A stretch of DNA of 64,000 nt from Sipunculus nudus (Eukaryota; Annelida; Sipuncula; Golfingiida; Sipunculidae): assembly GCA_026874595.1 (NCBI GenBank), contig CM049314.1:76772300-76836299 (forward strand), in the 5' to 3' direction. Positions 49,201-51,612 of this stretch are shown piece after piece. Positions within the stretch are counted from its first letter, which is position 1, and every line of letters starts with the position of its first letter. The translations under genes and the position numbers were made by a program. The notes below the pieces were generated by a model. The model saw only the letters and a program-made list of their open reading frames with translations. It was not told the origin of the DNA and did no database searches.

Positions 49201-50720
49201 AGGGCTTTGATTGATTTTCATGAATCCCACTATAACTACATAATAGATGATCTTGCCTGGGTTTGATTCTAGGCAAAATCCATCAATGCATGTTCAAATG
49301 AAGTCAAAGGTCTCCATTATTTAGTAGTGCCATGATGACTTACTAAAAGCTGGTGGCTTTTCATGAAACTCATTATAAATATTTACCAGTAGTTTCTCAC
49401 TTGAACTAAATTTGAGGCAAAATCCATGCATATTAAAAGAGGTCAGAGGTCACAAGACATAAGGTGGGAATATGATGCACTCTTGTGGTGCTCTTGTTAA
49501 TGAAATGAGAAAATGTAATGTTGATCTTCTTAAGTTAAAGTGTTTGATTTATTTTTGTTTTACATATCATTTGAAGACCTGTGTCTAGGTCTAGCATGAG
49601 AACATGAAATGTTGATCTTCTTTAAATGTTGGATTTTTTTTTAAAACATATTATTATTATAAGACATGTGTCTAGGTCTAGCATTGATCCAGTGTATATA
49701 TATACTGCAGAGTATAGCAATATAGTGAAATTGAGAGCAACATACACAGAACTTTTTGTTTGTATTGTACAGCATATACACACTTTATTTTGAGCACTGA
49801 TTTCCACAGAGATGAAAAGAAGAGGTTCTGTCAGTGGTCAGCCCAGGATTTTTCAACTGACGACCCAATTAGAAGACAGTTCAAGGTCCAGTTCAGTTCA
49901 GCAATGGCTGCAAATGAATTTGCTGAAAAGTTTATGGAGGTAAGACTTCACAGCAGTTGAGTTCTTGATTTTCTATTTCAGCTTCTTCACTTTCATACAT
50001 TTACAGGATATCAGCTGATGGTGTAACCTGTTTATACTTTTGGGGAAAGAATATGTCATGTATTTGTGTGTTATCAGGTAAGTAATACTTAATACTGCGT
50101 AAGTAATTATAGATTATTGATGGTAGCAGAAGTTGGATATGTTTCATTCATAGACTTGTTTCATTTCTGTAAACTGTGCAGTGATATTATACAAAACTTT
50201 ATTATAAAATACTGATATCAGAAATACAAGTATTACCTTATGTTAAGAATTTGATCGTTTATGTACCATAATTGTTTTAAATGAATTCAATTATTTAAAA
50301 AAAATGATGCTATGTTTTATTAAGGGCAGAATCCTTAACATTCTACAAGCCAGAATTGTCTGCATATGAAAAGTTTTGCAGTCTTTTCTCCACCTTTTCT
50401 AATAAAATACAGTCCCGCAAATAATATTGTTTATGATTTATTAACAGAAATAGTCATGTATAACTTTTAGTGTATAGGTCTTGCCTTTCAGTTTTGGATT
50501 GGCAAATTGTCTTTCCCTATTCCAACTTTGCTTTTACTGACATTAAAAAAAAATATTTCTGGTTTATAGTTATAAAAACTCTGGGTGTGAAGCCTTGTAT
50601 AATTTCAGTCCCAGTGTATACATTCTACATATTCTCATATTCCTGACATGTTTATCTTTATAGGGAGTGGCTCTAGCCAAGCAGTCACAGATATATGAGA
50701 AAAAAGATGGCTTCTCATGA
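71..50720 (+). CDS. RANBP2: RANBP2/NUP358 nucleoporin, 35 coding exons, 5' end outside window
   Basis: Seen: 35 exons with AG/GT borders and phases that close throughout, at 71-138, 1398-1511, 4698-4741, 5084-5130, 5425-5484, 5864-5935, 6541-6702, 7356-7486, 8601-8727, 9463-9634, 12914-12993, 13894-14038, 14501-14590, 16145-16233, 16878-17059, 17938-18058, 18389-18489, 18952-19150, 22064-22210, 23130-23196, 23571-23719, 24592-24753, 25147-28846, 30271-30468, 32378-32410, 32734-32853, 41291-41458, 41828-41944, 44056-44231, 44734-44809, 47168-47275, 48131-48363, 48622-48749, 49810-49939 and 50664-50720 (TGA). They encode about 2590 residues; the human protein is about 3224. Known: RanBP2 forms the cytoplasmic filaments of the nuclear pore, binds Ran-GTP through RanBDs, and binds SUMO-RanGAP1/Ubc9 through IR motifs. 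Seen: TPR region, coiled coil, three good and two degenerate RanBDs, two zinc fingers, one IR-like module, no cyclophilin domain. The missing N-terminus is about 20 residues by comparison with vertebrate RanBP2. Splicing is predicted by eye; the donor of exon 32734-32853 is ambiguous because of the minisatellite. Confidence 0.96.
139..1397 (+). other. RANBP2 intron; one dispersed-repeat-like patch
   Basis: An AT-rich intron. The only distinct segment is a GC-richer patch at about 1135-1290 containing GGAGGAAACCGGAGGACC, a motif seen in dispersed repeats of many aquatic animals (from memory). Nothing else recognised. Confidence 0.6.
1398..1511 (+). CDS. RANBP2: RANBP2 exon: TPR motif
   Basis: Acceptor ctgcag, donor gtcagt, phase 2 to 2. 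It encodes a TPR hairpin (AYILLGQIQEAKGEKKEAI then KAYKR) with the TPR pattern of small and large residues, equivalent to the RAxxLLGxLYEL...KAVxCYRR repeat of vertebrate RanBP2. Confidence 0.93.
1944..1967 (+). repeat. Poly-C homopolymer, 24 bp
   Basis: An uninterrupted run of 24 cytosines in an intron that is otherwise AT-rich. The complement is a G-run that could fold as a G-quadruplex. It is also a likely place for a sequencing length error. Confidence 0.9.
1985..3570. mobile_element. Possible inverted-repeat-bounded element in RANBP2 intron
   Basis: The left end (about 1987-2070) reads CTGTGTTTCC, then TTAGCCACAC. The right end (about 3505-3570) is an imperfect inverted copy, CCACACACAAT to GGAAACACAG. 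The roughly 1.6 kb between has no coding capacity I can recognise. This fits a non-autonomous DNA transposon with long degenerate TIRs. The right end runs close to the 280-bp tandem region that follows. Confidence 0.35.
3765..4575 (+). repeat. Tandem repeat, ~280-bp period, rich in GTGACCTTGACC
   Basis: Three diverged units start near 3765, 4065 and 4339. Each opens with TTTTCCTCAAATTTGAAAC-like sequence, then a CAAGTTCxTTxAGGAGCTxAA block, and carries GACCTTGACCT with CAAGGTCAAAT (the reverse complement of the AGGTCAAGGTCA motif found in other intronic repeats here). Non-coding in appearance. Confidence 0.65.
4698..4741 (+). CDS. RANBP2: RANBP2 exon: short TPR-region exon
   Basis: A 44-bp exon, acceptor ttccag, donor gtaaca, phase 2 to 1. 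It encodes CLEIDDQQKGVLLK, equivalent to the RSVELNPTQKDLVLK stretch of vertebrate RanBP2. It joins its neighbours in frame. Confidence 0.88.
5084..5130 (+). CDS. RANBP2: RANBP2 exon: short TPR-region exon
   Basis: A 47-bp exon, acceptor tttacag, donor gtaaga, phase 1 to 0. It encodes VCELQLKTDIDPERAR, matching the vertebrate helix ending DGRAKYW once joined to the next exon. Confidence 0.88.
5425..5484 (+). CDS. RANBP2: RANBP2 exon: TPR motif
   Basis: A 60-bp phase-0 exon, acceptor atttcag, donor gtgaga. It encodes YWAERAEKHFPNHELVFKLK, closely matching vertebrate YWLERAxKLFPxxxxIYKLK, one of the best anchors for the gene assignment. Confidence 0.93.
5864..5935 (+). CDS. RANBP2: RANBP2 exon: TPR linker
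   Basis: A 72-bp phase-0 exon, acceptor acttcag, donor gtgagt. It encodes a poorly conserved linker with an NHNGGGTSEDLE loop and a GLIAAEL helix, in the position of vertebrate KLFDLIQSEL. Confidence 0.85.
5936..6540 (+). other. RANBP2 intron, nothing recognised
   Basis: A 605-bp AT-rich intron. Short ORFs here have no codon bias or recognisable motif. Confidence 0.7.
6541..6702 (+). CDS. RANBP2: RANBP2 exon: TPR motif (helical)
   Basis: A 162-bp phase-0 exon, acceptor gtccag, donor gtgtgc. It encodes NPRDVRLRGRLLQLYLDTGR, then a helical hairpin ending SLEWYRSMLQVFQ. It matches the vertebrate RPDDVHVNIRLVEVYRSTKR ... RSSLEW segment. Confidence 0.93.
6703..7355 (+). other. RANBP2 intron, nothing recognised
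   Basis: A 653-bp AT-rich intron without repeats or ORFs that I can interpret. Confidence 0.7.
7356..7486 (+). CDS. RANBP2: RANBP2 exon: N-terminal helical domain
   Basis: A 131-bp exon, acceptor tacag, donor gtaagt, phase 0 to 2. It encodes SFHTHYLMCQTHLIGLSLEE and VGSCVEVLLE, the position of vertebrate NTDLLLAYANLMLLTLSTRD...ELLQSF. Confidence 0.9.
7770..8110 (+). repeat. Dispersed repeat with internal ~170-bp duplication
   Basis: Two diverged copies of a segment with TGCGATAACTTTCCTAAATT, followed by ATTCAAATTTxGGTCAxTGATTG, preceded by CTGTCTGTCTGTC simple sequence. It has the look of the non-coding repeats in the other introns of this gene. No superfamily assigned. Confidence 0.55.
8601..8727 (+). 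CDS. RANBP2: RANBP2 exon: N-terminal helical domain
   Basis: A 127-bp exon, acceptor ttacag, donor gtaaca, phase 2 to 0. It encodes WKTFVTEMEAQYFYHLGSLV then LKRALK, matching vertebrate ATFLEMKGHFYMHAGSLLLKMGQ. Confidence 0.93.
8728..9462 (+). other. RANBP2 intron, nothing recognised
   Basis: A 735-bp AT-rich intron with poly-A and poly-T runs only. Confidence 0.7.
9463..9634 (+). CDS. RANBP2: RANBP2 exon: N-terminal helical domain
   Basis: A 172-bp exon, acceptor cttcag, donor gtatta, phase 0 to 1. It encodes PWAEACEMAASCYLMSYATD and a following helix, corresponding to vertebrate QWRALSELAALCYLIAFQVP. Confidence 0.93.
10023..10204. mobile_element. MITE-like element, TACAGTAAAATCTTGT ends
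   Basis: The left end TACAGTAAAATCTTGTGG and the right end CAACAAGATTTTATTGG are inverted copies about 180 bp apart. The terminus resembles the TACAGTGAAAC ends of other short elements in this window, so it is probably a degenerate member of that family. Confidence 0.5.
10243..12686 (+). mobile_element. Non-autonomous transposon, TTTTAGCTCAGCTGAC 5' end, hairpin 3' end (copy 1)
   Basis: The 5' end TTTTAGCTCAGCTGAC is followed by a GTCCGTC/CCGG-rich stretch. The 3' end has CAGCTGAGC, then the perfect palindrome GACCCATGGGTC, then CTTGTTT. GCTCAGCTG and CAGCTGAGC are inverted subterminal repeats. The interior includes 10580-11040 with four GAGGTCAAAGGTCAAGGTCAC-like blocks. Two further copies share these ends (30945-32306 and, reversed, 56938-59565). 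Short inverted subterminal repeats plus a 3' hairpin and a CTWG-like terminus resemble Helentron/HINE elements; this is inference. It lies wholly inside a RANBP2 intron. Confidence 0.6.
12914..12993 (+). CDS. RANBP2: RANBP2 exon: N-terminal helical domain
   Basis: An 80-bp exon, acceptor ctacag, donor gtaaat, phase 1 to 0. It encodes GHMLKYLQQGSFDNTKETWQ, matching vertebrate SGHMLLNLSRGKQDFLKEIV. Confidence 0.92.
13630..13818. mobile_element. MITE with 20-bp TIRs (TACAGTGAAACMTCGTTGTG)
   Basis: The left end TACAGTGAAACATCGTTGTG and the right end CACAACGAGGTTTCACTGTA are near-perfect inverted repeats 189 bp apart, flanked by TA/AT sequence. This fits a TA-inserting non-autonomous element of the Tc1/mariner or pogo type. 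There is no transposase. Confidence 0.75.
13894..14038 (+). CDS. RANBP2: RANBP2 exon: N-terminal domain
   Basis: A 145-bp exon, acceptor taccag, donor gtagca, phase 1-compatible (0 in, 1 out). It encodes GREGLYRSVFGVRNVEQATR and a basic, glutamine-rich tail. Same position as vertebrate SALYDALFSSQSPKDTSFLG. Confidence 0.9.
14501..14590 (+). CDS. RANBP2: RANBP2 exon: N-terminal domain; its donor founds a minisatellite
   Basis: A 90-bp exon, acceptor ccttag, donor gtgagt, phase 1 to 1. It encodes LFPNQLDKLTWLGVQYHETL, matching vertebrate GSLQHLTWLGLQWNSL. The exon ends CAAACT; directly behind it begins a ~28-bp tandem repeat whose units start with this same GTGAGTACTC donor. Confidence 0.93.
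14591..15240 (+). repeat. Minisatellite of 5' splice sites, ~28-bp unit, ~22 copies
   Basis: Units read GTGAGTACTC, TGTCCAACAT, GTCACTGT with scattered changes (GTGAATACTC, GTCAGCACTC, TGTCTAACAT). The first unit begins at the first base of the intron, so the genuine donor GTGAGT is unit 1 and many later units keep GTGAGT. Two interior sites (about 14855 and 15177) also carry CAAACT in front of GTGAGTACTC, which recreates the exon end. The period is not a multiple of three, so use of a later donor would usually shift frame. Confidence 0.92.
15241..16144 (+). other. Rest of RANBP2 intron, nothing recognised
   Basis: AT-rich sequence after the minisatellite, without repeats or coding signals that I can identify. 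Confidence 0.7.
16145..16233 (+). CDS. RANBP2: RANBP2 exon: N-terminal domain
   Basis: An 89-bp exon, acceptor ttgtag, donor gtaagc, phase 1 to 0. It encodes EFNVFSDIQFSTNSLNHAVT and ETFSYMDAQ, the position just before the conserved VFLLGV helix of vertebrate RanBP2. Confidence 0.88.
16400..16575. mobile_element. Degenerate MITE-like remnant
   Basis: It ends TTAGAGTGATTATACTGTA and contains GACGACCACTTAATATGATCCGG. Both features recall the element at 40847-41005 (GACGACCACC, GGTCCCGGAC, end in CACTGTA). The left end is unclear. Confidence 0.35.
16878..17059 (+). CDS. RANBP2: RANBP2 exon: N-terminal domain
   Basis: A 182-bp exon, acceptor ttgtag, donor gtaaag, phase 0 to 2. It encodes VFLFAAVATAAKN ... 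LPACLTEQLCTAEQSNWWKT, matching vertebrate VFLLGVVYTSHLQ ... LPVCKQLCTERQKSWWDAV. A strong anchor. Confidence 0.94.
17060..17937 (+). other. RANBP2 intron, nothing recognised
   Basis: An 878-bp AT-rich intron. A few CAAGGTCA-type words occur near 17080-17130, but there is no repeat structure. Confidence 0.65.
17938..18058 (+). CDS. RANBP2: RANBP2 exon: N-terminal domain
   Basis: A 121-bp exon, acceptor cttcag, donor gtaaaa, phase 2 to 0. It encodes KQRLVLQHGLEVVRLRGNHG and AVLVMHVAQCLENM, matching vertebrate KLRLLVQHEINTLRAQEKHG and ALLVHWAECLQ. Confidence 0.94.
18389..18489 (+). CDS. RANBP2: RANBP2 exon: N-terminal domain
   Basis: A 101-bp exon, acceptor ttgtag, donor gtaagg, phase 0 to 2. 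It encodes CEMWTVHYYDTAVKMLERLA, matching vertebrate REYIGRSVHYWKKVLPLLKI. Confidence 0.93.
18490..18951 (+). other. RANBP2 intron, nothing recognised
   Basis: A 462-bp AT-rich intron with no signal beyond its splice sites. Confidence 0.7.
18952..19150 (+). CDS. RANBP2: RANBP2 exon: C-terminal part of TPR/helical domain
   Basis: A 199-bp exon, acceptor attag, donor gtaaga, phase 2 to 0. It encodes PRHRMFDWQDSSITPAEIKR and a TPR-like helix pair with DRGDYEQALDLLSGLKDPN, equivalent to vertebrate LFKHFHSVDIQASEIVEYEE and NGNIEDAVTAFESIK. Confidence 0.94.
19255..21522. mobile_element. GTATCCCCA/TGGGGATAC-ended element with ~284-bp internal tandem repeats
   Basis: The left terminus forms a hairpin, GTATCCCC-AAAGTC-GGGGGATAC. 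The right terminus reads TCTGGGGATAC, the inverse of the left end. Inside, units with AAAAATTAGTTTCTGGATGA recur at about 20084, 20370, 20653, 20939 and 21226 (period ~284 bp), each with one or two blocks of AGGTCAAAGGTCAAGGTCACAGG. A CCGCCGCC patch follows the left end, as in the related 29222-30084 element. There is no transposase ORF. It is probably non-autonomous and sits in a RANBP2 intron. Confidence 0.6.
22064..22210 (+). CDS. RANBP2: RANBP2 exon: linker after TPR domain
   Basis: A 147-bp phase-0 exon, acceptor ttgcag, donor gtaagt. It encodes IYKKMAENEGAGQSE and SVRNTLKQKAHESLLLTLDR, corresponding to vertebrate IFHRKAEDIEN ... EECKNYLRKTRDYLIKIID. Confidence 0.93.
22211..23129 (+). 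other. RANBP2 intron with a short dispersed repeat
   Basis: A 919-bp intron. About 22625-22760 holds GTCCCCTGCCATAAGGAGGG and CTGTCTGTCTGTCC, a short repeat-like module. Otherwise nothing recognised. Confidence 0.5.
23130..23196 (+). CDS. RANBP2: RANBP2 exon: linker
   Basis: A 67-bp exon, acceptor ctgtag, donor gtaagt, phase 0 to 1. It encodes PLNKVLADELAELEDGTSTN, an acidic helix similar in position to vertebrate SVKEMLNSVMQELEDYSEGG. Confidence 0.9.
23571..23719 (+). CDS. RANBP2: RANBP2 exon: disordered Ser/Thr-rich linker
   Basis: A 149-bp exon, acceptor ttccag, donor gtatgt, phase 1 to 0. It encodes a Ser/Asp-rich, probably disordered segment (ASSEEFVDAEDKVSDSPSKN) ending in a LFGENIP motif with a single FG. 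Vertebrate RanBP2 has a similar S/T-P linker here. Confidence 0.9.
23720..24591 (+). other. RANBP2 intron, nothing recognised
   Basis: An 872-bp AT-rich intron with no clear repeat or ORF. Confidence 0.65.
24592..24753 (+). CDS. RANBP2: RANBP2 exon: coiled coil
   Basis: A 162-bp phase-0 exon, acceptor gaccag, donor gtaact. It encodes an amphipathic helix, IRRLGISVQQLVEQNEQILK then QHDDQQKAMTSMKKEFEKVK, that continues into the next exon. It matches the vertebrate SLLKMICQQVEAIKKEMQEL helix. Confidence 0.94.
25147..28846 (+). CDS. RANBP2: RANBP2 giant exon: PH-like, RanBD, 2 zinc fingers, FG motifs, RanBD
   Basis: A 3700-bp exon, acceptor tttcag, donor gtgggt, phase 0 to 1. In order: the end of the coiled coil; a Pro/Gln/Tyr-rich disordered region (25200-26070); a degenerate RanBD-like fold (26074-26409: GQMRVLFNSQNQTGRLIMWD, then QSAEEFLKQI); FG/FxF motifs (GGFSF, IFGLG, LTFG); a canonical RanBD (26929-27345: HRAKLYRYD, KERGLGELKIL, MRREQVLKVCANHYITP, VWTAQDFSDG); two RanBP2-type zinc fingers (27451-27540, 27640-27723: GSWEC, then CxxC with N between); more FG/FxF motifs; and a second canonical RanBD (28230-28650: FEPVIPLPDKIEVKTGEEDE, WKERGIGNIKIL, LMRRDQVLKICLNHYLTPDM). 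Known: RanBDs bind Ran-GTP with high affinity, and the zinc fingers of RanBP2/NUP153 bind Ran-GDP. Vertebrate RanBP2 usually has about eight fingers; here there are two. Confidence 0.97.
26074..26409 (+). other. RANBP2: Degenerate RanBD/PH-like domain (within giant exon)
   Basis: The order matches a RanBD: a beta strand (GQMRVLFNSQ), a GRLIMWDTRTAQVLLQHNI block in place of GxxRLLMRREQVLKxCxNH, a W-containing strand (DWKTPAG), and a final helix (SAEEFLKQIQKIQ) in place of the E-AxxFxxxF helix. It lacks the FEP...LPE entry, the RAKLYR strand and the WKERG motif, so Ran binding is doubtful. It has no counterpart I know of at this place in human RanBP2. Confidence 0.6.
27451..27723 (+). other. 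RANBP2: Two RanBP2-type zinc fingers (within giant exon)
   Basis: Finger 1: GSWECSSCYITNKPGTLKC then VAC; finger 2: GSWECAVCYIQNKPDAKSC then LAC. Both show W-x-C-x2-C-x3-N-x6-C-x2-C, the RanBP2 type. Each is preceded by a SL(S/A)xxFKP linker, as in tandem nucleoporin fingers. Confidence 0.95.
28847..29221 (+). other. RANBP2 intron, 5' part, nothing recognised
   Basis: AT-rich intron sequence before the element at 29222. Confidence 0.6.
29222..30084. mobile_element. GTATCCGCCAAAA-ended element, copy 1 (two ~280-bp internal units)
   Basis: The left end is a hairpin, GTATCCGCCAAAAC-GAA-GTTTTGTGGATAC. The right end TTTTGGCGAATAG is a decayed inverse of it. The interior has two ~280-bp units (about 29440 and 29719) with CATATCTCGGGAACCGTTTG, then GTGGCGCCACCT-like palindromic sites. 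A second, longer copy lies at 45268-46626. Confidence 0.65.
30271..30468 (+). CDS. RANBP2: RANBP2 exon: single SIM/IR-like SUMO E3 module
   Basis: A 198-bp exon, acceptor ttacag, donor gtttgt, phase 1 to 1. It encodes VTIIDEVLPSDELVKKALDL then QLPKSFYNY, aligning with the human IR motifs (VVIVYELTPTAEQKALATKL then KLPPTFFCY; CIIVWEKKPT ... LPPTFFCGVC). Known: the IR1-M-IR2 segment of RanBP2 binds SUMO-RanGAP1 and Ubc9 and has SUMO E3 activity. Only one such module is visible here. It is followed by CPGCIGC and an acidic tail, recalling the CxxC after human IR2. Confidence 0.88.
30945..32306 (+). mobile_element. Non-autonomous transposon, TTTTAGCTCAGCTGAC family (copy 2)
   Basis: It has the same 5' end as 10243 (TTTTAGCTCAGCTGAC, then TATAGGGATGG and GTCCGTCAT) and the same 3' end (CAGCTGAGCATCAAGACCC, ATGGTTCCCTAG). 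The interior carries GATTTTGGGGTCAAGAGGTC and AGGTCAGAGGTCAAGGTCAC blocks. It is 1.36 kb and lies inside a RANBP2 intron. Confidence 0.6.
32378..32410 (+). CDS. RANBP2: RANBP2 33-bp micro-exon
   Basis: Acceptor ttcacag, donor gtaagt, phase 1 to 1. It encodes GAEFKVSSSQP. Support comes from good splice sites, matching phase with both neighbours and position. It could be skipped without changing the frame. Confidence 0.7.
32734..32853 (+). CDS. RANBP2: RANBP2 FG exon; end point of the 33-bp donor array
   Basis: A 120-bp exon, acceptor ttccag, phase 1 to 1 if the first donor (CAG|GTAATT, GT at 32854) is used. It encodes DKSSITGSGTEAVFGGVNFS, then GMSFSSLASGGSASPFGQST, resembling human VSFGFGSSTGLSFADLASSN. 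Joining to 41291 restores frame (GFGGSPGW). The last ~22 bp of the exon plus the first 11 bp of the intron form the repeat unit of the 8-kb array that follows. Any of the next 46 donors would also keep frame. Confidence 0.88.
32734..34394 (+). CDS. RANBP2: Possible read-through extension of FG exon into the array
   Basis: From the FG exon the frame stays open for about 46 more 11-residue units (SPFGQSTGNYL, STFGQSTGNYL) to a TGA at 34392-34394, created by an extra T (CTTTTTGAC). About 10 of the units read SPYRQSTGNYL and lack FG. If RANBP2 pre-mRNA is spliced from donor k of the array, the protein gains 11 x k residues, up to about 506. Expression of any of this is unproven; the default model uses the first donor. 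Confidence 0.35.
32832..40805 (+). repeat. 33-bp minisatellite of exon-end/5' splice site units, 242 donor positions
   Basis: The unit spans TCACCTTTTGGACARTCAAC, then AG|GTAATTACTTA. The GT of the first unit is at 32854 and of the last at 40802. The distance, 7948 bp, equals 241 x 33 minus 5, and I find exactly five 32-bp variant units (GGATATCAACAG at 35679, 36668, 38119, 39108 and 40064). At least 3 units have lost the GT (AACAGGAAATT near 35855, 38295 and 39250). Common variants: TTTTGG to TATAGA (FG to YR codons), TTATCA to TTTTCA, CACC to AACT, and TCAATAGG at 35191, 36213, 37169, 37631, 38653 and 39609. There is no spacer between units. Confidence 0.97.
35191..40071 (+). repeat. Higher-order duplication in the array, 2440-bp offset
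   Basis: Rare marker variants recur at exactly +2440 bp: 35191/37631, 36213/38653, 37169/39609 (TCAATAGG) and 35679/38119, 36668/39108 (GGATATCAAC). 2440 is 74 units of 33 bp minus the two 1-bp deletions contained. Within each block there are further sub-periods near 956, 989 and 1022 bp. Confidence 0.92.
40847..41005. mobile_element. MITE-like element next to the end of the array
   Basis: The left end TAGAGTGAAATCTCACCTGA and the right end TCAGCGAGGTTTCACTGTA are inverted copies (compare the 13630-13818 ends). It begins about 40 bp after the last array unit. The interior holds GACGACCACC and GGTCCCGGAC. Confidence 0.6.
41291..41458 (+). CDS. RANBP2: RANBP2 exon: acidic lead-in to third canonical RanBD
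   Basis: A 168-bp exon, acceptor tctcag, donor gttgaa, phase 1 to 1. It encodes GFGGSPGWSGAGSKLFGG, an acidic run, and [13 protein letters not shown], matching human [21 protein letters not shown] before RanBD4. Confidence 0.95.
41828..41944 (+). CDS. RANBP2: RANBP2 exon: third canonical RanBD, part 1
   Basis: A 117-bp exon, acceptor ttataag, donor gtatgt, phase 1 to 1. It encodes LFSHRAKLYRWTDGTWKERG and IGEIKVLRDPQSG, with the RAKLYRW strand and WKERGIGEIKVL motif typical of Ran-binding domains. Confidence 0.96.
42299..43392. mobile_element. TACAGTGAAACC-ended element, ~1.1 kb
   Basis: The left end TACAGTGAAACCTGAACCAA and the right end ACCTGAGTTTTACTGTA are imperfect inverted repeats flanked by (TA)n. 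The interior is unusually GC-rich, with repeated GCGACCG words near 42330-42480, and includes a (TA)n run at about 43240-43270. There is no ORF resembling a transposase. Probably a larger or composite member of the same family as the short elements. Confidence 0.45.
43393..44055 (+). other. RANBP2 intron remainder, nothing recognised
   Basis: AT-rich intron sequence with no signal beyond the acceptor at 44055. Confidence 0.65.
44056..44231 (+). CDS. RANBP2: RANBP2 exon: third canonical RanBD, part 2
   Basis: A 176-bp exon, acceptor tttag, donor gtgagt, phase 1 to 0. It encodes GKGRLLMRREQVLKLCCNHY, then ITPQMKMDPL ... WIWHAMDYSESEPKHERFAI, the core of the RanBD fold. Confidence 0.97.
44734..44809 (+). 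CDS. RANBP2: RANBP2 exon: third canonical RanBD, C-terminal helix
   Basis: A 76-bp exon, acceptor ttgcag, donor gtaaac, phase 0 to 1. It encodes TVELATQFKEKFEECKNP, the conserved last helix (compare human KEVADCFKKTFEECQ). Confidence 0.96.
45268..46626. mobile_element. GTATCCGCCAAAA family element, copy 2 (about four ~280-bp units, 5' truncated)
   Basis: It begins inside the family consensus (AGAGAACTCCTCTGAGACTA, shared with 29290) and ends TTTTGGCGGATAC, the exact inverse of the GTATCCGCCAAAA terminus of copy 1. Units start near 45421, 45702, 45983 and 46262 (period ~280 bp). Each unit has two GTGGCGCCAC-type palindromes and GGTTTGAC / TTTGACCGATCAGGAAAA. It lies in a RANBP2 intron. Confidence 0.7.
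46627..47167 (+). other. RANBP2 intron remainder, nothing recognised
   Basis: Very AT-rich sequence ahead of the acceptor at 47167. Confidence 0.65.
47168..47275 (+). CDS. RANBP2: RANBP2 exon: linker after third RanBD
   Basis: A 108-bp exon, acceptor ttgacag, donor gtaaga, phase 1 to 1. It encodes DSMTAKIESLIVSQVTSSSG and NFTFSTQT, a Ser/Thr-rich linker with an FTF motif. No domain. Confidence 0.88.
47276..48130 (+). other. RANBP2 intron, nothing recognised
   Basis: An 855-bp AT-rich intron. ORFs on either strand lack recognisable motifs. Confidence 0.65.
48131..48363 (+). CDS. RANBP2: RANBP2 exon: acidic run and start of degenerate RanBD
   Basis: A 233-bp exon, acceptor tttcag, donor gtaagt, phase 1 to 0. 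It encodes ESLIIPKLATVTGDKGNPYY, a long Asp/Glu run (about 48220-48300), then ILYSKRATMFYGQDGKWH, equivalent to the LFxxRAKLYRxxxxxWKERG start of a RanBD with WKERG changed to WHNKG across the junction. Confidence 0.93.
48622..48749 (+). CDS. RANBP2: RANBP2 exon: degenerate C-terminal RanBD, middle
   Basis: A 128-bp exon, acceptor ttacag, donor gtagga, phase 0 to 2. It encodes NKGMGELMVLYEEDLAAFRV, then KMMLDNQDVICSHVV, which follows the xGxGxIKVL ... RLLMRRDQVLKxCxNH pattern but lacks the RR pair. Confidence 0.9.
48750..49809 (+). other. RANBP2 intron with a dispersed-repeat fragment
   Basis: At about 49115-49500 lies a segment with ATACCCCTGTCTGAGACTTG and later AGGTCAGAGGTCACAAG, resembling the other AGGTCA-type repeats. 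It is followed by a short local duplication (GTGTCTAGGTCTAGCAT at 49581 and 49669). Confidence 0.5.
49810..49939 (+). CDS. RANBP2: RANBP2 exon: degenerate C-terminal RanBD, end
   Basis: A 130-bp exon, acceptor ccacag, donor gtaaga, phase 2 to 0. It encodes CQWSAQDFSTDDPIRRQFKV, then FSSAMAANEFAEKFME, matching the WxAxDFSDG ... FAxxFKTxExAxxFxxxF end of a RanBD. Confidence 0.93.
49940..50663 (+). other. RANBP2 intron, nothing recognised
   Basis: A 724-bp AT-rich intron. Confidence 0.65.
50664..50720 (+). CDS. RANBP2: RANBP2 last coding exon with stop
   Basis: Acceptor tatag, phase 0. It encodes GVALAKQSQIYEKKDGFS and TGA at 50718-50720. The protein ends right after the degenerate RanBD, without the cyclophilin A-like domain of vertebrate RanBP2. 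A donor (ATAAG|GTAGCT, GT at 50757) follows 36 bp after the stop. Confidence 0.92.
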   Translation, partial: GVALAKQSQIYEKKDGFS

Positions 50721-51429
50721 GTCTGAACATACGGTGGATCTCAAGATCTGGATAAGGTAGCTCTCAATACATCAAGAACCATTTATATACTACAACAAAT
50801 ACTAATGATAATAAGGATGTTGTTGTTATTGTTTTATTTTGCAAAATGTAAAATCCATATTGATATGATTCTGAATTATTTTAAAAGCAAGCAATTTACA
50901 ACATTCAATATGTATAGAAAAAAACTATGAATAGAGATGCAAGACTGAATTTAACATACAACAACAAGATGAAAGAATGTAATGCCTTGAAATGAATTTA
51001 TTGCTCTTTAATGTGACAAAAATTCTAAAAAAAAATAAAACATAAAGGTGAGCCAAGTTTATAAAAATAATGCATAGAAATAAACACTGTCAGCAAGAGA
51101 ATCATGCACAGTCTGCAATCACAGGATGTCAGAATGTTGCATGGATAAGGATGTCTTGAGCCTGTTTTTAATAGTGGCAAAATTTTAGAAATCTCCACAG
51201 AAACTCACTCCTTTCAATGGCCTTTTGTCATAACCACAGACTAACTACCAGTATAGTTTATACATAATGGAAGCTTGTTTATAGTCACTGACAATGTGTG
51301 TCTGATATCACAGTTCTCATCTGACTTCAGCTTCCTAGTCTATCAGGCTGTTTCATTCTTGTAGCTTTTCTCAGCTACCTTTGGAGCATACAACCAATGC
51401 AACAATAACAGACACTATTAGGCTATTCA

Positions 51430-51612
51430 TTCTACATTTTGTCTGCTGCCCATGCAAGACCAGTACCGGTTGACTCCCTGGGTGGAGAGGGTACACCCTT
51501 CTGGTAAAGACTTTGGCCAGGAGGCTTGGCATGGAAGGCAGTCTGATTGGGACTCAAACCCACAACCCTGCTGTCACAAGCCAGCATCCTTACCATTATG
51601 CCACCATGCTCC
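51430..51612 (-). mobile_element. tRNA-derived SINE, minus strand
   Basis: On the minus strand: box A TGGCATAATGG (51593-51603) and box B GGGTTTGAGTCCC (51549-51561), with tRNA-like spacing. This is the internal Pol III promoter of a tRNA-derived head, followed by an unrelated body toward 51430. It is not a functional tRNA: no clean cloverleaf or CCA-side acceptor stem. Confidence 0.7.

Noticed and set aside
51549-51603. Functional tRNA gene (clear A and B boxes)
   Set aside because: It is part of a longer SINE, and I could not fold a clean cloverleaf with paired acceptor stem.
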